Below, in pieces: positions 26,276 through 34,560 of a DNA stretch of 64,000 bases. The notes under the pieces were generated by a model. The model had not been told where the DNA came from. It ran no database searches and saw only the letters and a program-made list of their open reading frames with translations. Origin of the DNA: WRGA01 sp031553395 (GTDB lineage Bacteria > Bacteroidota > Bacteroidia > Bacteroidales > WRGA01); NCBI GenBank assembly GCA_031553395.1, contig JAVBLR010000006.1, forward strand, positions 186,001-250,000. Reading direction: 5' to 3'. A program made the translations under genes and the position numbers. Within the stretch, counting starts at the first letter, position 1. Each line of letters begins with the position of its first letter.

Positions 26276-26386
26276 AGACTCAATGTCGACATATTAACCC
26301 CGGAATGGTTCCGGAATGAAATCGCAGAAATTATTGTGAAACAATATGATGCTTATAAGACAAAACTGATAAAACCGACAAAATAA
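26276..26386 (+). other. Protein-like stretch in frame after the exonuclease stop
   Basis: Directly after the TAA of the exonuclease gene, the same frame reads RLNVDILTPEWFRNEIAEII and on to KPTK before a TAA at 26384. Composition and codon choice look coding. It could be a lost C-terminal extension or the tail of another decayed gene. There is no in-frame ATG, so it is unlikely to be translated on its own. Confidence 0.3.
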
Positions 26387-26468
26387 AACGAGGTTGTCAA
26401 TTTTTCGGTTGCATAAAGATTGATCGAATTCTAATTTTGTAACGAGAATTATTGATGATTGAAACTAT

Positions 26469-27128
26469 ATGGCGATTTATTTTCAATATGGAGAAAAGGA
26501 GATTGAACACTTGAAGAAAGTGGACAAACGATTAGCAGCAGTTATTGATAAAGTAGGTATAATAGAAAGGAAAGTGATTCCTGACCTTTTTACAGCACTT
26601 ATACATTCTATTGTTGGGCAACAAATTTCAACCAAAGCACATCAAACTATTTGGGAAAGAATTCAAAAAGAGTTGGGAGAATTTTCTCCAACGACTATTG
26701 ATAATATTTCGTTGGAGAAGTTGCAACAATTCGGTATTACGTTTAAAAAGGCTGGATATATCAAATCGGCTGCACGGAAAATTATAACAGGTGAATTTGA
26801 TATTGATTCGCTCCATTTGTTGCCGGATGAAGAGGTTTGTACCAAACTTTCCGAATTGGATGGTATAGGCGTGTGGACGGCCGAAATGCTTATGTTGTTT
26901 TCCATGCAACGTTCTAATATATTAAGTTATGGAGATTTGGCTATCCTTCGTGGATTGCGAATGGTGTACCATCATCGGGAAATTGATAAAGAGCATTTTA
27001 ATAAATATTGGAAACGCTATACACCTTATGCTTCGGTAGCCAGCTTGTATTTATGGGCGGTAGCTGGCGGAAAAATTGATGGAATTGCAGATTACGCAAA
27101 CAAAAAACGAAGAAAACACAAGTTATGA
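26469..27128 (+). CDS. AlkA-like DNA-3-methyladenine glycosylase (HhH-GPD)
   Basis: 219 residues. The HhH-GPD fold is seen in LDGIGVWTAEMLMLF (the helix-hairpin-helix) followed by SYGDLAILRGL with the catalytic Asp. LIHSIVGQQIST is the usual N-lobe segment. It lacks the N-terminal TBP-like domain of E. coli AlkA and so belongs to the short form. It excises alkylated purines. Its stop overlaps the ABM gene start (ATGA) and Ada follows, forming an adaptive-response operon. Confidence 0.92.
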   Translation: MAIYFQYGEKEIEHLKKVDKRLAAVIDKVGIIERKVIPDLFTALIHSIVGQQISTKAHQTIWERIQKELGEFSPTTIDNISLEKLQQFGITFKKAGYIKSAARKIITGEFDIDSLHLLPDEEVCTKLSELDGIGVWTAEMLMLFSMQRSNILSYGDLAILRGLRMVYHHREIDKEHFNKYWKRYTPYASVASLYLWAVAGGKIDGIADYANKKRRKHKL

Positions 27129-27493
27129 ACGACAATGAAATCTCATCAAAAGTAATTGTAATCTTTGAGGTGAAACCTAAAAAAGAAGGTATGGATGAAT
27201 ACTTATCACATGCTACACACTTGAAATTAGAGTTGTCAAAAATGGAAGGATTTATAAGTGTTGAACGGTTTTCGAGTTTGAATGAAGAGGGAAAGTTACT
27301 AAGTTTATCGGTATGGGAAAATGAAGAAGCGGCTGCAAAATGGCGTAATCAGGTTGCCCACCGGAAAAGTCAGAAAGCTGGTCATGATTTTTTGTTTGAA
27401 AAATATCACATTATGGTAGCTTCAGTTATCCGGGAATATACTGATAAGAATAGGGTAGAAGCGCCACATGATTCAACCGATTATTTGAAATAA
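27125..27493 (+). CDS. Antibiotic biosynthesis monooxygenase (ABM) domain protein
   Basis: 122 residues with a single ferredoxin-like ABM domain: VIVIFEVKPKKEGMDEYL, MEGFISVERFSSLNEEGKLLSLSVWENEEAAAKWR. Such dimeric proteins act as cofactor-less monooxygenases, haem-degrading enzymes or stress proteins. It sits between alkA and ada, overlapping alkA by 4 bp and 4 bp before ada. That placement suggests it is induced by alkylation, but no role in repair is known to me. Confidence 0.85.
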   Translation: MNDNEISSKVIVIFEVKPKKEGMDEYLSHATHLKLELSKMEGFISVERFSSLNEEGKLLSLSVWENEEAAAKWRNQVAHRKSQKAGHDFLFEKYHIMVASVIREYTDKNRVEAPHDSTDYLK

Positions 27494-27497
27494 GACT

Positions 27498-28553
27498 ATG
27501 GAAACGAAAAAAGAAATATTTTACAAGGCGTTTATCGAACGAGACAGTTCTTTTGAAGGCGTATTCGTCGTTGGCGTAAAAACGACTGGTATATTTTGCC
27601 GTCCTACATGTCCGGCTAAACCCAAATTGGAAAATATCGAATTTTTTCCTTCGGCTAAAGAAGCTATGCAGAATGGTTACAGGCCGTGCAAAGTGTGTAA
27701 ACCGTTGGAAAAATTGGGAAATCCACCTTCGAATATCAGCCGATTATTGAAATATATGGAAGATAATCCGACGGTCAAAATAAAAGATACAGACCTTAAA
27801 GCCTTGGATTTGGAGCCGAATCAGATTCGCCGATGGTTTTTGAAAAACTATAAGTTGACATTTCACGCTTACCAAAGAATGCATCGGATAAATAATGCTT
27901 TTCAACGTTTTCAATCCGGACAAAGTGTTACGGACATTGCGTACGAATCGGGTTACGATTCGTTGAGTGGATTCAATAGTATGTTCAAAAATATTATTGG
28001 AACTTCGCCTTTTCATAGCAAAAATAAACGTATTGTAAATATTACTCGCATTGAAACTGATTTGGGAACGATGATAGCCGGTGCAACTGATAAGGGAATA
28101 TGTATGTTTGAATTTGCCGACTATAAATTGTTGGAACTGGAACTAAAACAATTGTCTGGCTTTTTTAAAGCGCCGTTGGTACAAGGGGACAATCCTTATT
28201 TCGATATGCTTCGAAAGCAATTGGAACAATATTTCAAAGGAGAACTTCGCGAGTTTGATATTCCATTGGATTTGGTAGGTACAGAATTTCAGAAAAAAGT
28301 ATGGCTCGGGTTATTGCAAATACCGTATGGCACTACAACAACATACGCAAAACAAGCTGAACGATTAGGCAAACCATCAGCAGTAAGAGCGGTTGCCAAT
28401 GCAAATGGAAAAAATAAGATTTCCATTATTTTACCTTGCCATCGGGTTATTGGAGCGGATGGCTCATTGACTGGTTATGGCGGTGGTATTTGGAGAAAGA
28501 AGAAATTGTTGGAACTTGAAATAGAGAATAGTAAGAATAAACTAATTTTTTGA
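27498..28553 (+). CDS. ada: Ada: bifunctional methylphosphotriester / O6-methylguanine-DNA methyltransferase and AraC-type activator
   Basis: 351 residues with all three modules. The zinc methyl-acceptor domain has Cys34, Cys38, Cys64 and Cys67 (FCRPTCPAKP, PCKVCKP). The AraC helix-turn-helix spans about 95-172 (SVTDIAYESGYDSLSGFNSMFK). The methyltransferase domain ends in ILPCHRVIG with acceptor Cys314. Ada repairs alkylated DNA irreversibly, and in its methylated form activates its own operon. Gene order alkA-ABM-ada with 4-bp spacing argues for autoregulation of the whole unit. Confidence 0.95.
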   Translation: METKKEIFYKAFIERDSSFEGVFVVGVKTTGIFCRPTCPAKPKLENIEFFPSAKEAMQNGYRPCKVCKPLEKLGNPPSNISRLLKYMEDNPTVKIKDTDLKALDLEPNQIRRWFLKNYKLTFHAYQRMHRINNAFQRFQSGQSVTDIAYESGYDSLSGFNSMFKNIIGTSPFHSKNKRIVNITRIETDLGTMIAGATDKGICMFEFADYKLLELELKQLSGFFKAPLVQGDNPYFDMLRKQLEQYFKGELREFDIPLDLVGTEFQKKVWLGLLQIPYGTTTTYAKQAERLGKPSAVRAVANANGKNKISIILPCHRVIGADGSLTGYGGGIWRKKKLLELEIENSKNKLIF

Positions 28554-28578
28554 AACTTAGTAATAAAAGGGGATTAAT

Positions 28579-28935
28579 TTATTTTCCAAAATATTCTGCT
28601 TGTGTTTTTTTCGGTAGTTTTTTCACAACTTCCTCCACTGAATGTCTAATCCAGTATTTCACGGTTTCATCGTTCATATCACTATTTACAGTAATACTAT
28701 TCCAGTATTTTTTATTAAAATGCCAAGCCGCTTTCACGCTGGTGTAGCATTCGCGTAAGTCAATAGCTTTTGCAGAGTTGCATTTTACAAATACCTTTAA
28801 ATCCGAGTCATTCAATGGAATTACAGCAAACCATTTACCGAATATTCTGAACATAAGGTATTCATCTTTAAATGGTATATCTTCTGTTACGTCTTTCAGT
28901 GATAAACAATATTCCCTCAATTCTTCAATATTCAT
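28579..28935 (-). CDS. MmcQ/YjbR family protein
   Basis: 118 residues of the YjbR double-wing fold: LREYCLSLKDVTEDIPF, LMFRIFGKWFAVI, VKCNSAKAIDLRE, AWHFNKKYWNSITV. The family binds DNA in the structures known to me but has no established process. It is convergent with ada (25 bp between stops) and transcribed alone. A housekeeping or repair-related role is possible from context only. Confidence 0.88.
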   Translation of the reverse strand: MNIEELREYCLSLKDVTEDIPFKDEYLMFRIFGKWFAVIPLNDSDLKVFVKCNSAKAIDLRECYTSVKAAWHFNKKYWNSITVNSDMNDETVKYWIRHSVEEVVKKLPKKTQAEYFGK

Positions 28936-29019
28936 GATTTTTATCGTATTAATGAATACAAAGGTGCGATTTTAAAATAGTTATATTTACAAATAATCAA
29001 TACCTTTTTTAATGATCTA

Positions 29020-30135
29020 TTAATCAATGTTTTTCCACCATTTTTTGAAAACCTGTGTTGTATCATTCAAATATACCAATTCCCCAATCATCGGGGTAAT
29101 CAACTTCAACGAATCTCGTTCGGCAGCATTCGAAATATTATCCAAAGGTTCATTCCAAGAATGTTTTCCCAATGCGTATTTAGAATTATGTACCGTAAAA
29201 ATTCTCTTAGGATCCAAGCCCTTTATTGCCTTTATTAAATCTTCGGGCAACATATGGATAAATTTCCAATCCTTGTCGTATTGTCCGTTTTCCATAACTG
29301 CAAGATCTATTTCAAATTGTTTGCCAATATCTGCAAAATGAGTATCGTAACCACTATCGCCGCTCAGATAAATATTCCGTGAAGGCGTTTGCAACATAAA
29401 AGAAGCCCACAAGGTTTTATTGGGCGATAAACTGCGTCCTGAAAAATGGCGAGCAGATAAACAGTAAATTGTAAAAGTATCGTCAAGAACAGTGTTTTCG
29501 TTCCAATCCATTTCGATGATCTGATTTTTATCAAATCCCCAATATTCAAAATGTTCCCCAATTCCTAATGGGCATATTACTTTTCCAATCCTACTTTTCA
29601 GTTGCTTAACCGTATTATAATCCAAATGATCGTAATGATCGTGAGTGATGATCAGATAATCAATATTGGGTATATCTTTCGGTGTATATATGTTTGTTCC
29701 TTTGAATGGTTTATTTACAAATGATACCGGGGATGCACTGAGGAGTACAGGGTCGATTAATAGACGTTTGCCATTTAGCTGCATGAATAGGGAAGAATGT
29801 CCCATCCATACCAATACATCTTCATTTTGCCCGAATTGCTTTAAATCAGTTTTAATAGTTGGTAAATCTGTAATGGGACGCAATCTATCAATCTTTTGAA
29901 TCAAAAAATCAAACATTGCACCAACTGTAGATTTTTCGGATGTAACTTGTATTGTGGGCGAAATGTTATGAAATTTACCATCACTGTAGTTAGGCGATTT
30001 TTGTATTCTTTCCAAACGCTCGCCACGTGGTGTACGCCCAAAAGTCGGTTGATTGAGAAATATAACCGTTGTAACTGAAATGAGTAATATTACTGATAAA
30101 GCGATATACATAATATGTTTTTTCTTTCTTTTCAT
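29020..30135 (-). CDS. Membrane-anchored metallo-beta-lactamase-fold hydrolase (NAPE-PLD/UlaG-like)
   Basis: 371 residues from the ATG at 30135; an alternative start lies 33 bp upstream at 30168. An uncleaved N-terminal segment (HIMYIALSVILLISVTTVIFL) anchors it. The fold shows WMGHSSLFMQLNGKRLLIDPV, the metal motif THDHYDHLD (H-x-H-x-D-H), SARHFSGR, LSGDSGYD and a terminal TVHNSKYALG. This order matches N-acyl-phosphatidylethanolamine phospholipase D-like lactonase-fold enzymes. It is divergent from an HxlR regulator with a shared candidate operator, so is probably controlled by it. Confidence 0.87.
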   Translation of the reverse strand: MKRKKKHIMYIALSVILLISVTTVIFLNQPTFGRTPRGERLERIQKSPNYSDGKFHNISPTIQVTSEKSTVGAMFDFLIQKIDRLRPITDLPTIKTDLKQFGQNEDVLVWMGHSSLFMQLNGKRLLIDPVLLSASPVSFVNKPFKGTNIYTPKDIPNIDYLIITHDHYDHLDYNTVKQLKSRIGKVICPLGIGEHFEYWGFDKNQIIEMDWNENTVLDDTFTIYCLSARHFSGRSLSPNKTLWASFMLQTPSRNIYLSGDSGYDTHFADIGKQFEIDLAVMENGQYDKDWKFIHMLPEDLIKAIKGLDPKRIFTVHNSKYALGKHSWNEPLDNISNAAERDSLKLITPMIGELVYLNDTTQVFKKWWKNID

Positions 30136-30165
30136 TCTAAAGTACCCTTTTTTTATTTTTCGGTG

Positions 30166-30173
30166 CAAATATA
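30166..30173 (-). promoter_or_regulatory. -7 box TATATTTG for the MBL-fold gene
   Basis: Read on the minus strand, 30173-30166 is TATATTTG, fitting TAnnTTTG. It lies about 30 bp before the chosen start at 30135 and next to the candidate HxlR operator. Its presence upstream of 30135 supports that start over 30168. Confidence 0.45.
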
Positions 30174-30185
30174 TGGAATGTTTGG

Positions 30186-30216
30186 TATACTTTTGTAATC
30201 AGTATAACAGAGTATA
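30186..30216 (+). promoter_or_regulatory. Candidate HxlR operator overlapping divergent promoters
   Basis: TATACT (30186-30191) and AGTATA (30201-30206) form an inverted repeat with a 9-base spacer, and a third AGTATA lies at 30211-30216. A -7 box TACTTTTG for the regulator gene (30188-30195) overlaps the first half-site. The arrangement would let the HxlR protein control itself and the divergent hydrolase. Confidence 0.45.
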
Positions 30217-30221
30217 TCAGC

Positions 30222-30572
30222 ATGAAGGAACTAAAAACTAAAGATTGTGAATGCGAATGTCCGAATTTTCAGGCTTTACAAGATACATTGTATGTTATTG
30301 GCGGAAAGTGGCGGATACATATTTTGTATTCGATTTGTGTAGGTAACCGGCGCTTTCGGGAAATTGAACGAAGCATTCCCGGACTTACAACCAGAATGTT
30401 ATCTAAAGAATTGAAGTCCATGGAAATAAATGGTCTCATTACTCGAACAGTTCATTCTACAATACCGGTTACAGTAGAGTATGAAGAAACGGAATATTGT
30501 TCTTCGTTAGTTCCTGTTTTTGAAGCCATGATTGAGTGGGGACAGAGGCATCGGGAAAAATTGAATGAATAA
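30222..30572 (+). CDS. HxlR-family winged-helix regulator
   Basis: 116 residues. The HxlR signature is complete: YVIGGKWRIHILYSI, GNRRFREIERSIPGLTTRMLSKELKSMEINGLITR, VEYEETEYCSSLVPVFEAM. Four cysteines lie in or near the N-terminus (CECECPNF), where redox- or electrophile-sensing HxlR proteins keep their reactive Cys. It is divergent from the MBL-fold hydrolase and probably regulates it. Confidence 0.92.
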   Translation: MKELKTKDCECECPNFQALQDTLYVIGGKWRIHILYSICVGNRRFREIERSIPGLTTRMLSKELKSMEINGLITRTVHSTIPVTVEYEETEYCSSLVPVFEAMIEWGQRHREKLNE

Positions 30573-30681
30573 AATTTGTTTTGATGTTGTATTTAGGCAT
30601 CAACGGATTAGATATTCCTTTAAAACAATTTGTTGTAAATCGTCTTTGTTGAGTCCATCTGATAATATTCCTGATATAAAA

Positions 30682-30710
30682 AAACTACAATGGTATTTGC
30701 ATTGTAGTTT
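30682..30710. terminator. Bidirectional terminator between hxlR-like gene and DUF4861
   Basis: AAACTACAATG (30682-30692) pairs with CATTGTAGTTT (30700-30710) around a 7-base loop. The A-run before and T-run after serve both convergent genes. Confidence 0.8.
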
Positions 30711-30733
30711 TCTCAAAATAAATATTATTGGAC

Positions 30734-31984
30734 TTATTTTTCAATTTTAACTTCAATGGGCTGCATTAGGTCTTTTTTCCATTCGGTAAGATAATCGAAA
30801 AACTCTTTGGATGTTTTGTATCCAAATTCTTCTTTTTTTGCAGCAGCTGTAATGTAATATTTGATTTGGAAATCATCATTGTTATTCAATAACAACAAAT
30901 AATTCACATTATCATCGGATCTTTTTACTATGTATTCCTGAGGCATGTAAACAGCTAATCCTACGGTTTCCTTACCATATTTAATTGTATCGTTTACAGG
31001 ATAATCTGTACCCCAAATGCCTAAAAGTCCTTTATTGTCTGTGAAAAATTCCGATTCGGGCATTTTCTGCACTCCAGTACAGAAAGGAACACTATTGGGA
31101 ATTGTATAAGGAACTCCATCCTTTTTCTCAAAAATAATGTTCGAAACTTCGACGTCTCTGTGTCCGGCATACATGGTATAACGGCTAATCATCGTAATCT
31201 TTTGTCCCGAATATTCCCATCCGTATGATCCCATATCAACAATTGTTCTAACAGGTCCATTGGCAATAATTCTTGCTTCTCTCATATCGACTGGAGTGAT
31301 ATGTGTTGCTTTTTGTCCGTTCCATGGTTTTAATGTTCCTACGCTTACACTTCCGCCAACAAGTAAAATGTCGTCTCCATAATTGTTTTTCAATTGTTCA
31401 TCAGTTGGATACCACATTGTTTCTGCTAATTCAAGCCTTTTTTGTTTTTTTCCGTATAAATCCACTGTTTGTTTTTGATCAAAATAAATCCGGTATGCAA
31501 TTAAATCCGATTCAAATGCTGGCCCATGGTGATGTAAGTCGTTGTATATGTTTGTTTTTCCATCAGCAGAAACGTTAGTTACGGATGTTAATGATTTGTC
31601 TTTTTCTTTTTTGAACATTTGAGCATGTACTCTTGCCGGATAACGATCGCTTTTTGCCGAATCGATGGATAATTCTATTCTTAGCTTTTTGGTTTCATTG
31701 GGCTTTAATGTTACGACAAAAGCTAATTCATCCATTGTCTTGTTTGCATCTAAATCGTCTAACTGACAAGGTATTTCTATGTTTTTATCCCATACAGTAG
31801 CCGAACGCATAATCATATCTTCCAATTCAATAACAACCGGTTCATCAATCCGCATTTTATTTGAAGGATTTGTTATTGTTACTTCAACATTTTTTCGTCC
31901 TACTTCAATAACTGGATTTTGAGCAAATACTGTTGAAATGCCAATAATGATGAATAATGCAAAAAATAAACTTTGTTTTTTCAT
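30734..31984 (-). CDS. DUF4861 family secreted protein
   Basis: 416 residues with a cleavable signal peptide (MKKQSLFFALFIIIGISTVFAQ). The DUF4861 family is found mainly in Bacteroidota, often in polysaccharide utilisation loci. Seen here are LDANKTMDELAFVVTLKPNETK, YNDLHHHGPAFESDLIAYRIYF, and GPVRTIVDMGSYGWEYSGQKI. A beta-sandwich, carbohydrate-active protein is a reasonable expectation, but I know of no reaction firmly tied to this family. It is monocistronic here. Confidence 0.8.
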   Translation of the reverse strand: MKKQSLFFALFIIIGISTVFAQNPVIEVGRKNVEVTITNPSNKMRIDEPVVIELEDMIMRSATVWDKNIEIPCQLDDLDANKTMDELAFVVTLKPNETKKLRIELSIDSAKSDRYPARVHAQMFKKEKDKSLTSVTNVSADGKTNIYNDLHHHGPAFESDLIAYRIYFDQKQTVDLYGKKQKRLELAETMWYPTDEQLKNNYGDDILLVGGSVSVGTLKPWNGQKATHITPVDMREARIIANGPVRTIVDMGSYGWEYSGQKITMISRYTMYAGHRDVEVSNIIFEKKDGVPYTIPNSVPFCTGVQKMPESEFFTDNKGLLGIWGTDYPVNDTIKYGKETVGLAVYMPQEYIVKRSDDNVNYLLLLNNNDDFQIKYYITAAAKKEEFGYKTSKEFFDYLTEWKKDLMQPIEVKIEK

Positions 31985-32272
31985 ATGTGCATTTTTTAAA
32001 TTAAAGTCGTATGAAAACTCGCGTGATTTTGTACATGCTTGTTTTCATCTCGTTTTATTTGATAAAATTTTATGCTGATTTTGATTATTAGCTATCAATC
32101 AAGCTTCAAAAATACTTCTTTTTTTGTGATAATGATATATTCGTTGCAAGAAAGTATTGCAGTGTTTTTGTATTTATAAAAAATATCCTCAATGACATCA
32201 CATTGAGGATAAGTATATTACGAATTTGATAACTAAATGTAAATGGATTGCATTGTCGTATTTGGAATTGGT

Positions 32273-32464
32273 TCAACCGTTTTTTTTTATTGTTTCTTTT
32301 TTGTCAATCTTAGGTAAAGGCGCATTATTGGCCCTAAGTCGTATTGATTTCCTTATTACATGCAAGGGAAAATAAATACAGAGAAAAGATGCGGAAAATA
32401 ATAATGATGCAACAAAAAGTATATAATAAAATACTGATTCTGATTTTCTTATAAGGATGTTCAT
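32273..32464 (-). CDS. Small single-span membrane protein
   Basis: 63 residues from the ATG at 32464 (an earlier ATG at 32485 adds 7). One hydrophobic helix (YYILFVASLLFSASFLCIYF) is followed by a basic, Arg/Lys-rich tail. No family recognised. The frame is intact and the topology plausible, but nothing else confirms that it is expressed. Confidence 0.4.
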   Translation of the reverse strand: MNILIRKSESVFYYILFVASLLFSASFLCIYFPLHVIRKSIRLRANNAPLPKIDKKETIKKNG

Positions 32465-32596
32465 GGTATCTAACTTTACAAGCAAATTAATATATGCTTA
32501 ATATTCCTACAAATATAATGTATAAAATAGATATATCGTATCTATAATTAACAAAAAAGTAACAAAAAAACGGATTTTATATTTTATGATATTTTG

Positions 32597-32604
32597 TACC
32601 TTTG
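32597..32604 (+). promoter_or_regulatory. -7 box TACCTTTG before ispH
   Basis: TACCTTTG fits TAnnTTTG and lies 28 bp before the ispH start. No clear -33 element. Confidence 0.45.
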
Positions 32605-32632
32605 TACTTATTGTTTTGAAGCATAATAAACT

Positions 32633-33502
32633 ATGGTAAGAGTAGAAATCGATAAAGGTTCAGGGTTTTGTTTTGGTGTTGTAAATGCAATAAACCAGTC
32701 GGAAGCAGAACTCGAAAATAATGAAATATTGTATTGCCTTGGGGATATAGTTCATAATAGTCATGAAGTTGAACGATTGAAATCCTTTGGACTGATTAGT
32801 ATCAATCATGAGGAATTTGCAAAACTTCATAATGTAAAAGTGCTTTTACGTGCGCATGGAGAGCCGCCGTCGACATATGAAATAGCAAAGAAAAACCATA
32901 TACAGATTATCGATGCAACTTGTCCAGTGGTTTTGCAACTTCAACGTAAAATAAAAAAAACATACGATAACAGAAATCCCGAAAATACTCAAATTGTAAT
33001 CTATGGAAAAATCGGGCATGCCGAAGTAAATGGTTTGGTTGGACAAACACAAGACCAGGCAATTGTTGTGGAGAATGCCGATGATTTAATCAAAATAGAT
33101 TTTTCTCGTCCGATCAAATTATTTTCTCAGACGACCAAATCATTGGAAGGATTTTCAGAGATTGTTAGCGAAATAAAGAAAAGAATTGCTCCCGGTACAG
33201 ATTTTGAATACTTTGATACAATTTGTCGTCAAGTAGCAAATCGAATTCCGAATATCCGGAAATTTGCGTCGGAATATGATCTTATTTTCTTTGTAAGTGG
33301 AGAAAAAAGTTCCAATGGTAAGATACTATATGAAGAATGTTATGATGCTAATCCGAACTCAATACGGGTTTCAGGACCTGATGATATTAAAATTGAGATG
33401 CTGAAGGGAGCACAATCGATTGGTATTTGCGGTGCAACATCTACTCCAAAATGGCTAATGGAAAAGGTATCCCAACGAGTACATTACTTATTAGGAGAAT
33501 AA
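32633..33502 (+). CDS. ispH: 4-hydroxy-3-methylbut-2-enyl diphosphate reductase
   Basis: 289 residues, full length. The three cysteines that hold the 4Fe-4S cluster are Cys13 (GFCFGV), Cys97 (DATCPVV) and Cys198 (DTICRQV). RAHGEPP and KIGHAEVNGLVGQ are further signatures. It catalyses the last step of the MEP isoprenoid pathway, giving IPP and DMAPP. It is monocistronic with its own promoter box. Confidence 0.96.
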   Translation: MVRVEIDKGSGFCFGVVNAINQSEAELENNEILYCLGDIVHNSHEVERLKSFGLISINHEEFAKLHNVKVLLRAHGEPPSTYEIAKKNHIQIIDATCPVVLQLQRKIKKTYDNRNPENTQIVIYGKIGHAEVNGLVGQTQDQAIVVENADDLIKIDFSRPIKLFSQTTKSLEGFSEIVSEIKKRIAPGTDFEYFDTICRQVANRIPNIRKFASEYDLIFFVSGEKSSNGKILYEECYDANPNSIRVSGPDDIKIEMLKGAQSIGICGATSTPKWLMEKVSQRVHYLLGE

Positions 33503-33511
33503 ATTCAAAAA

Positions 33512-33835
33512 CTATCTAAGAATTCTTTTGAGAAATGCGTATGGTTTTCTGTTTTGCAGATAATCCATTTGATTTTCATTGGAATAAGCTTCACGTTCAA
33601 AGCTGATATTGCGGTAGGATTTTTTACCATATATAAATAGCTTTATAATCCATTCGAGTACATAAAAAAGGTAGAAAAAAATAACAAATAACTCTTTGAG
33701 TTGTGCAGTATGTATAGTTTCGTGATTTTTTATTTTTTCAGATAAATGTTTGCCTTTTCTTATAAAGATAATCCCAAGCAAATTTATTGCAGTGAACCCT
33801 TTGATTGGAAGAAAAGAATTGTAAATTACTTTCAT
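33512..33835 (-). CDS. Small membrane-associated protein with HExxH motif
   Basis: 107 residues from the ATG at 33835; the longer frame from 33883 begins in a repeat-like leader. NHETIHTAQLKE contains HExxH, followed by a hydrophobic segment (FVIFFYLFYVLEWIIKLFIYG), and FEREAYSNE supplies a downstream Glu as in gluzincins. Similar short proteins are common in Bacteroidota as hypothetical genes. A minimal membrane metalloprotease is possible, but its size is far below known peptidases. Convergent with ispH, 9 bp apart. Confidence 0.7.
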   Translation of the reverse strand: MKVIYNSFLPIKGFTAINLLGIIFIRKGKHLSEKIKNHETIHTAQLKELFVIFFYLFYVLEWIIKLFIYGKKSYRNISFEREAYSNENQMDYLQNRKPYAFLKRILR

Positions 33836-33851
33836 TATTTGATGTTTATAT

Positions 33852-33964
33852 AAAAAAGAAAAGGTTGTCGTCCCGACAACCAATCTCCATTAACCTTAAA
33901 ATCTAATACTATGAAAAAAATCACTGTACAAAATTCGCTTCTATTTGTTATTCATGCAAATATA
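33852..33964 (-). ncRNA. Candidate small RNA or leader with terminator hairpin
   Basis: On the minus strand, TATATTTG (33964-33957) could start a transcript of about 95 bases. It ends in a GGTTGTCG / CGACAACC stem (33863-33870, 33874-33881), followed by TTTTCTTTTTT, a proper intrinsic terminator. No minus-strand ORF fits between. On the + strand, the same interval reads a short ORF (33911-33988, about 25 codons starting MKKITVQ), which is the alternative reading. Confidence 0.35.
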
Positions 33965-34070
33965 TTCGTGCAATATTTGTTAAAATGAAATATGTATTGT
34001 GTTAATAAAATAGTATTTTATTGAGATTTGTATTTATTTCTTAATAAATTTGTTGAATAGCAGGAAAATA

Positions 34071-34108
34071 AAAAAGCTGTTTCTCCAAAAAAAGAGAAAC
34101 AGCTTTTT
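34071..34108. terminator. Strong terminator of the small lipoprotein gene
   Basis: 34071-34085 and 34094-34108 are perfect 15-base complements (AAAAAGCTGTTTCTC with its partner) around an 8-base loop. It is flanked by T-runs, immediately downstream of the lipoprotein gene on the minus strand. Confidence 0.9.
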
Positions 34109-34135
34109 TGTTTTTGTTCAAACCAAGAGATATCC

Positions 34136-34522
34136 TTACTTAGTCATAGCTTCTTGCATTTTCTTTGCAATGTCAGCCAATTTTTGTGCTTGTTCAGGAG
34201 TCATTTCGCTTGCTTTAGCTTGTAATGTCTGAGCAATTTCAGTAGTTTTAGACATCAAACCTTGAGCTTCTTGAGCAGCAGCAGCATCACCTGATTTTAC
34301 TTTTTGGTAGATAGCAACATAGTCATCTACTAATTTGTCATAGTCAGAGATAGCTTGGTCTAAGCTTCCAGCTGCAGGAGCTGCAGTTTCTTCACCAGAA
34401 GTTGCAGCTTGTTCAGTTTGTGTACCTTCTGTTTGCTCACCTTCAGTTTTAGCTGTTTGATTACATGCAGCAAAACCCATAGTAAATGCTACAGCCAAAG
34501 CAATCATTAAATTCTTTTTCAT
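34136..34522 (-). CDS. Small Ala/Glu-rich lipoprotein
   Basis: 128 residues. The lipoprotein signal MKKNLMIALAVAFTMGFAAC gives an acylated Cys20. A low-complexity Thr/Glu/Gln/Ala linker (about 22-52) follows, then a helical domain (LDQAISDYDKLVDDYVAIYQKV through QKLADIAKKMQEAM). A near-consensus promoter, a 15-bp terminator and codon choice biased to GCT/GCA and GAA suggest high expression. No named family is recognised; the helical bundle resembles abundant envelope lipoproteins. Confidence 0.8.
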   Translation of the reverse strand: MKKNLMIALAVAFTMGFAACNQTAKTEGEQTEGTQTEQAATSGEETAAPAAGSLDQAISDYDKLVDDYVAIYQKVKSGDAAAAQEAQGLMSKTTEIAQTLQAKASEMTPEQAQKLADIAKKMQEAMTK

Positions 34523-34560
34523 TGGTTAAATGTTTTGTTATTTATTTAAATAAATCGGTG

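Noticed and set aside
34136..34522. Toxin or bacteriocin candidate (small, abundant-looking, secreted)
   Set aside because: The lipobox and helical Ala/Glu-rich body indicate an envelope lipoprotein; no immunity or export genes are adjacent.
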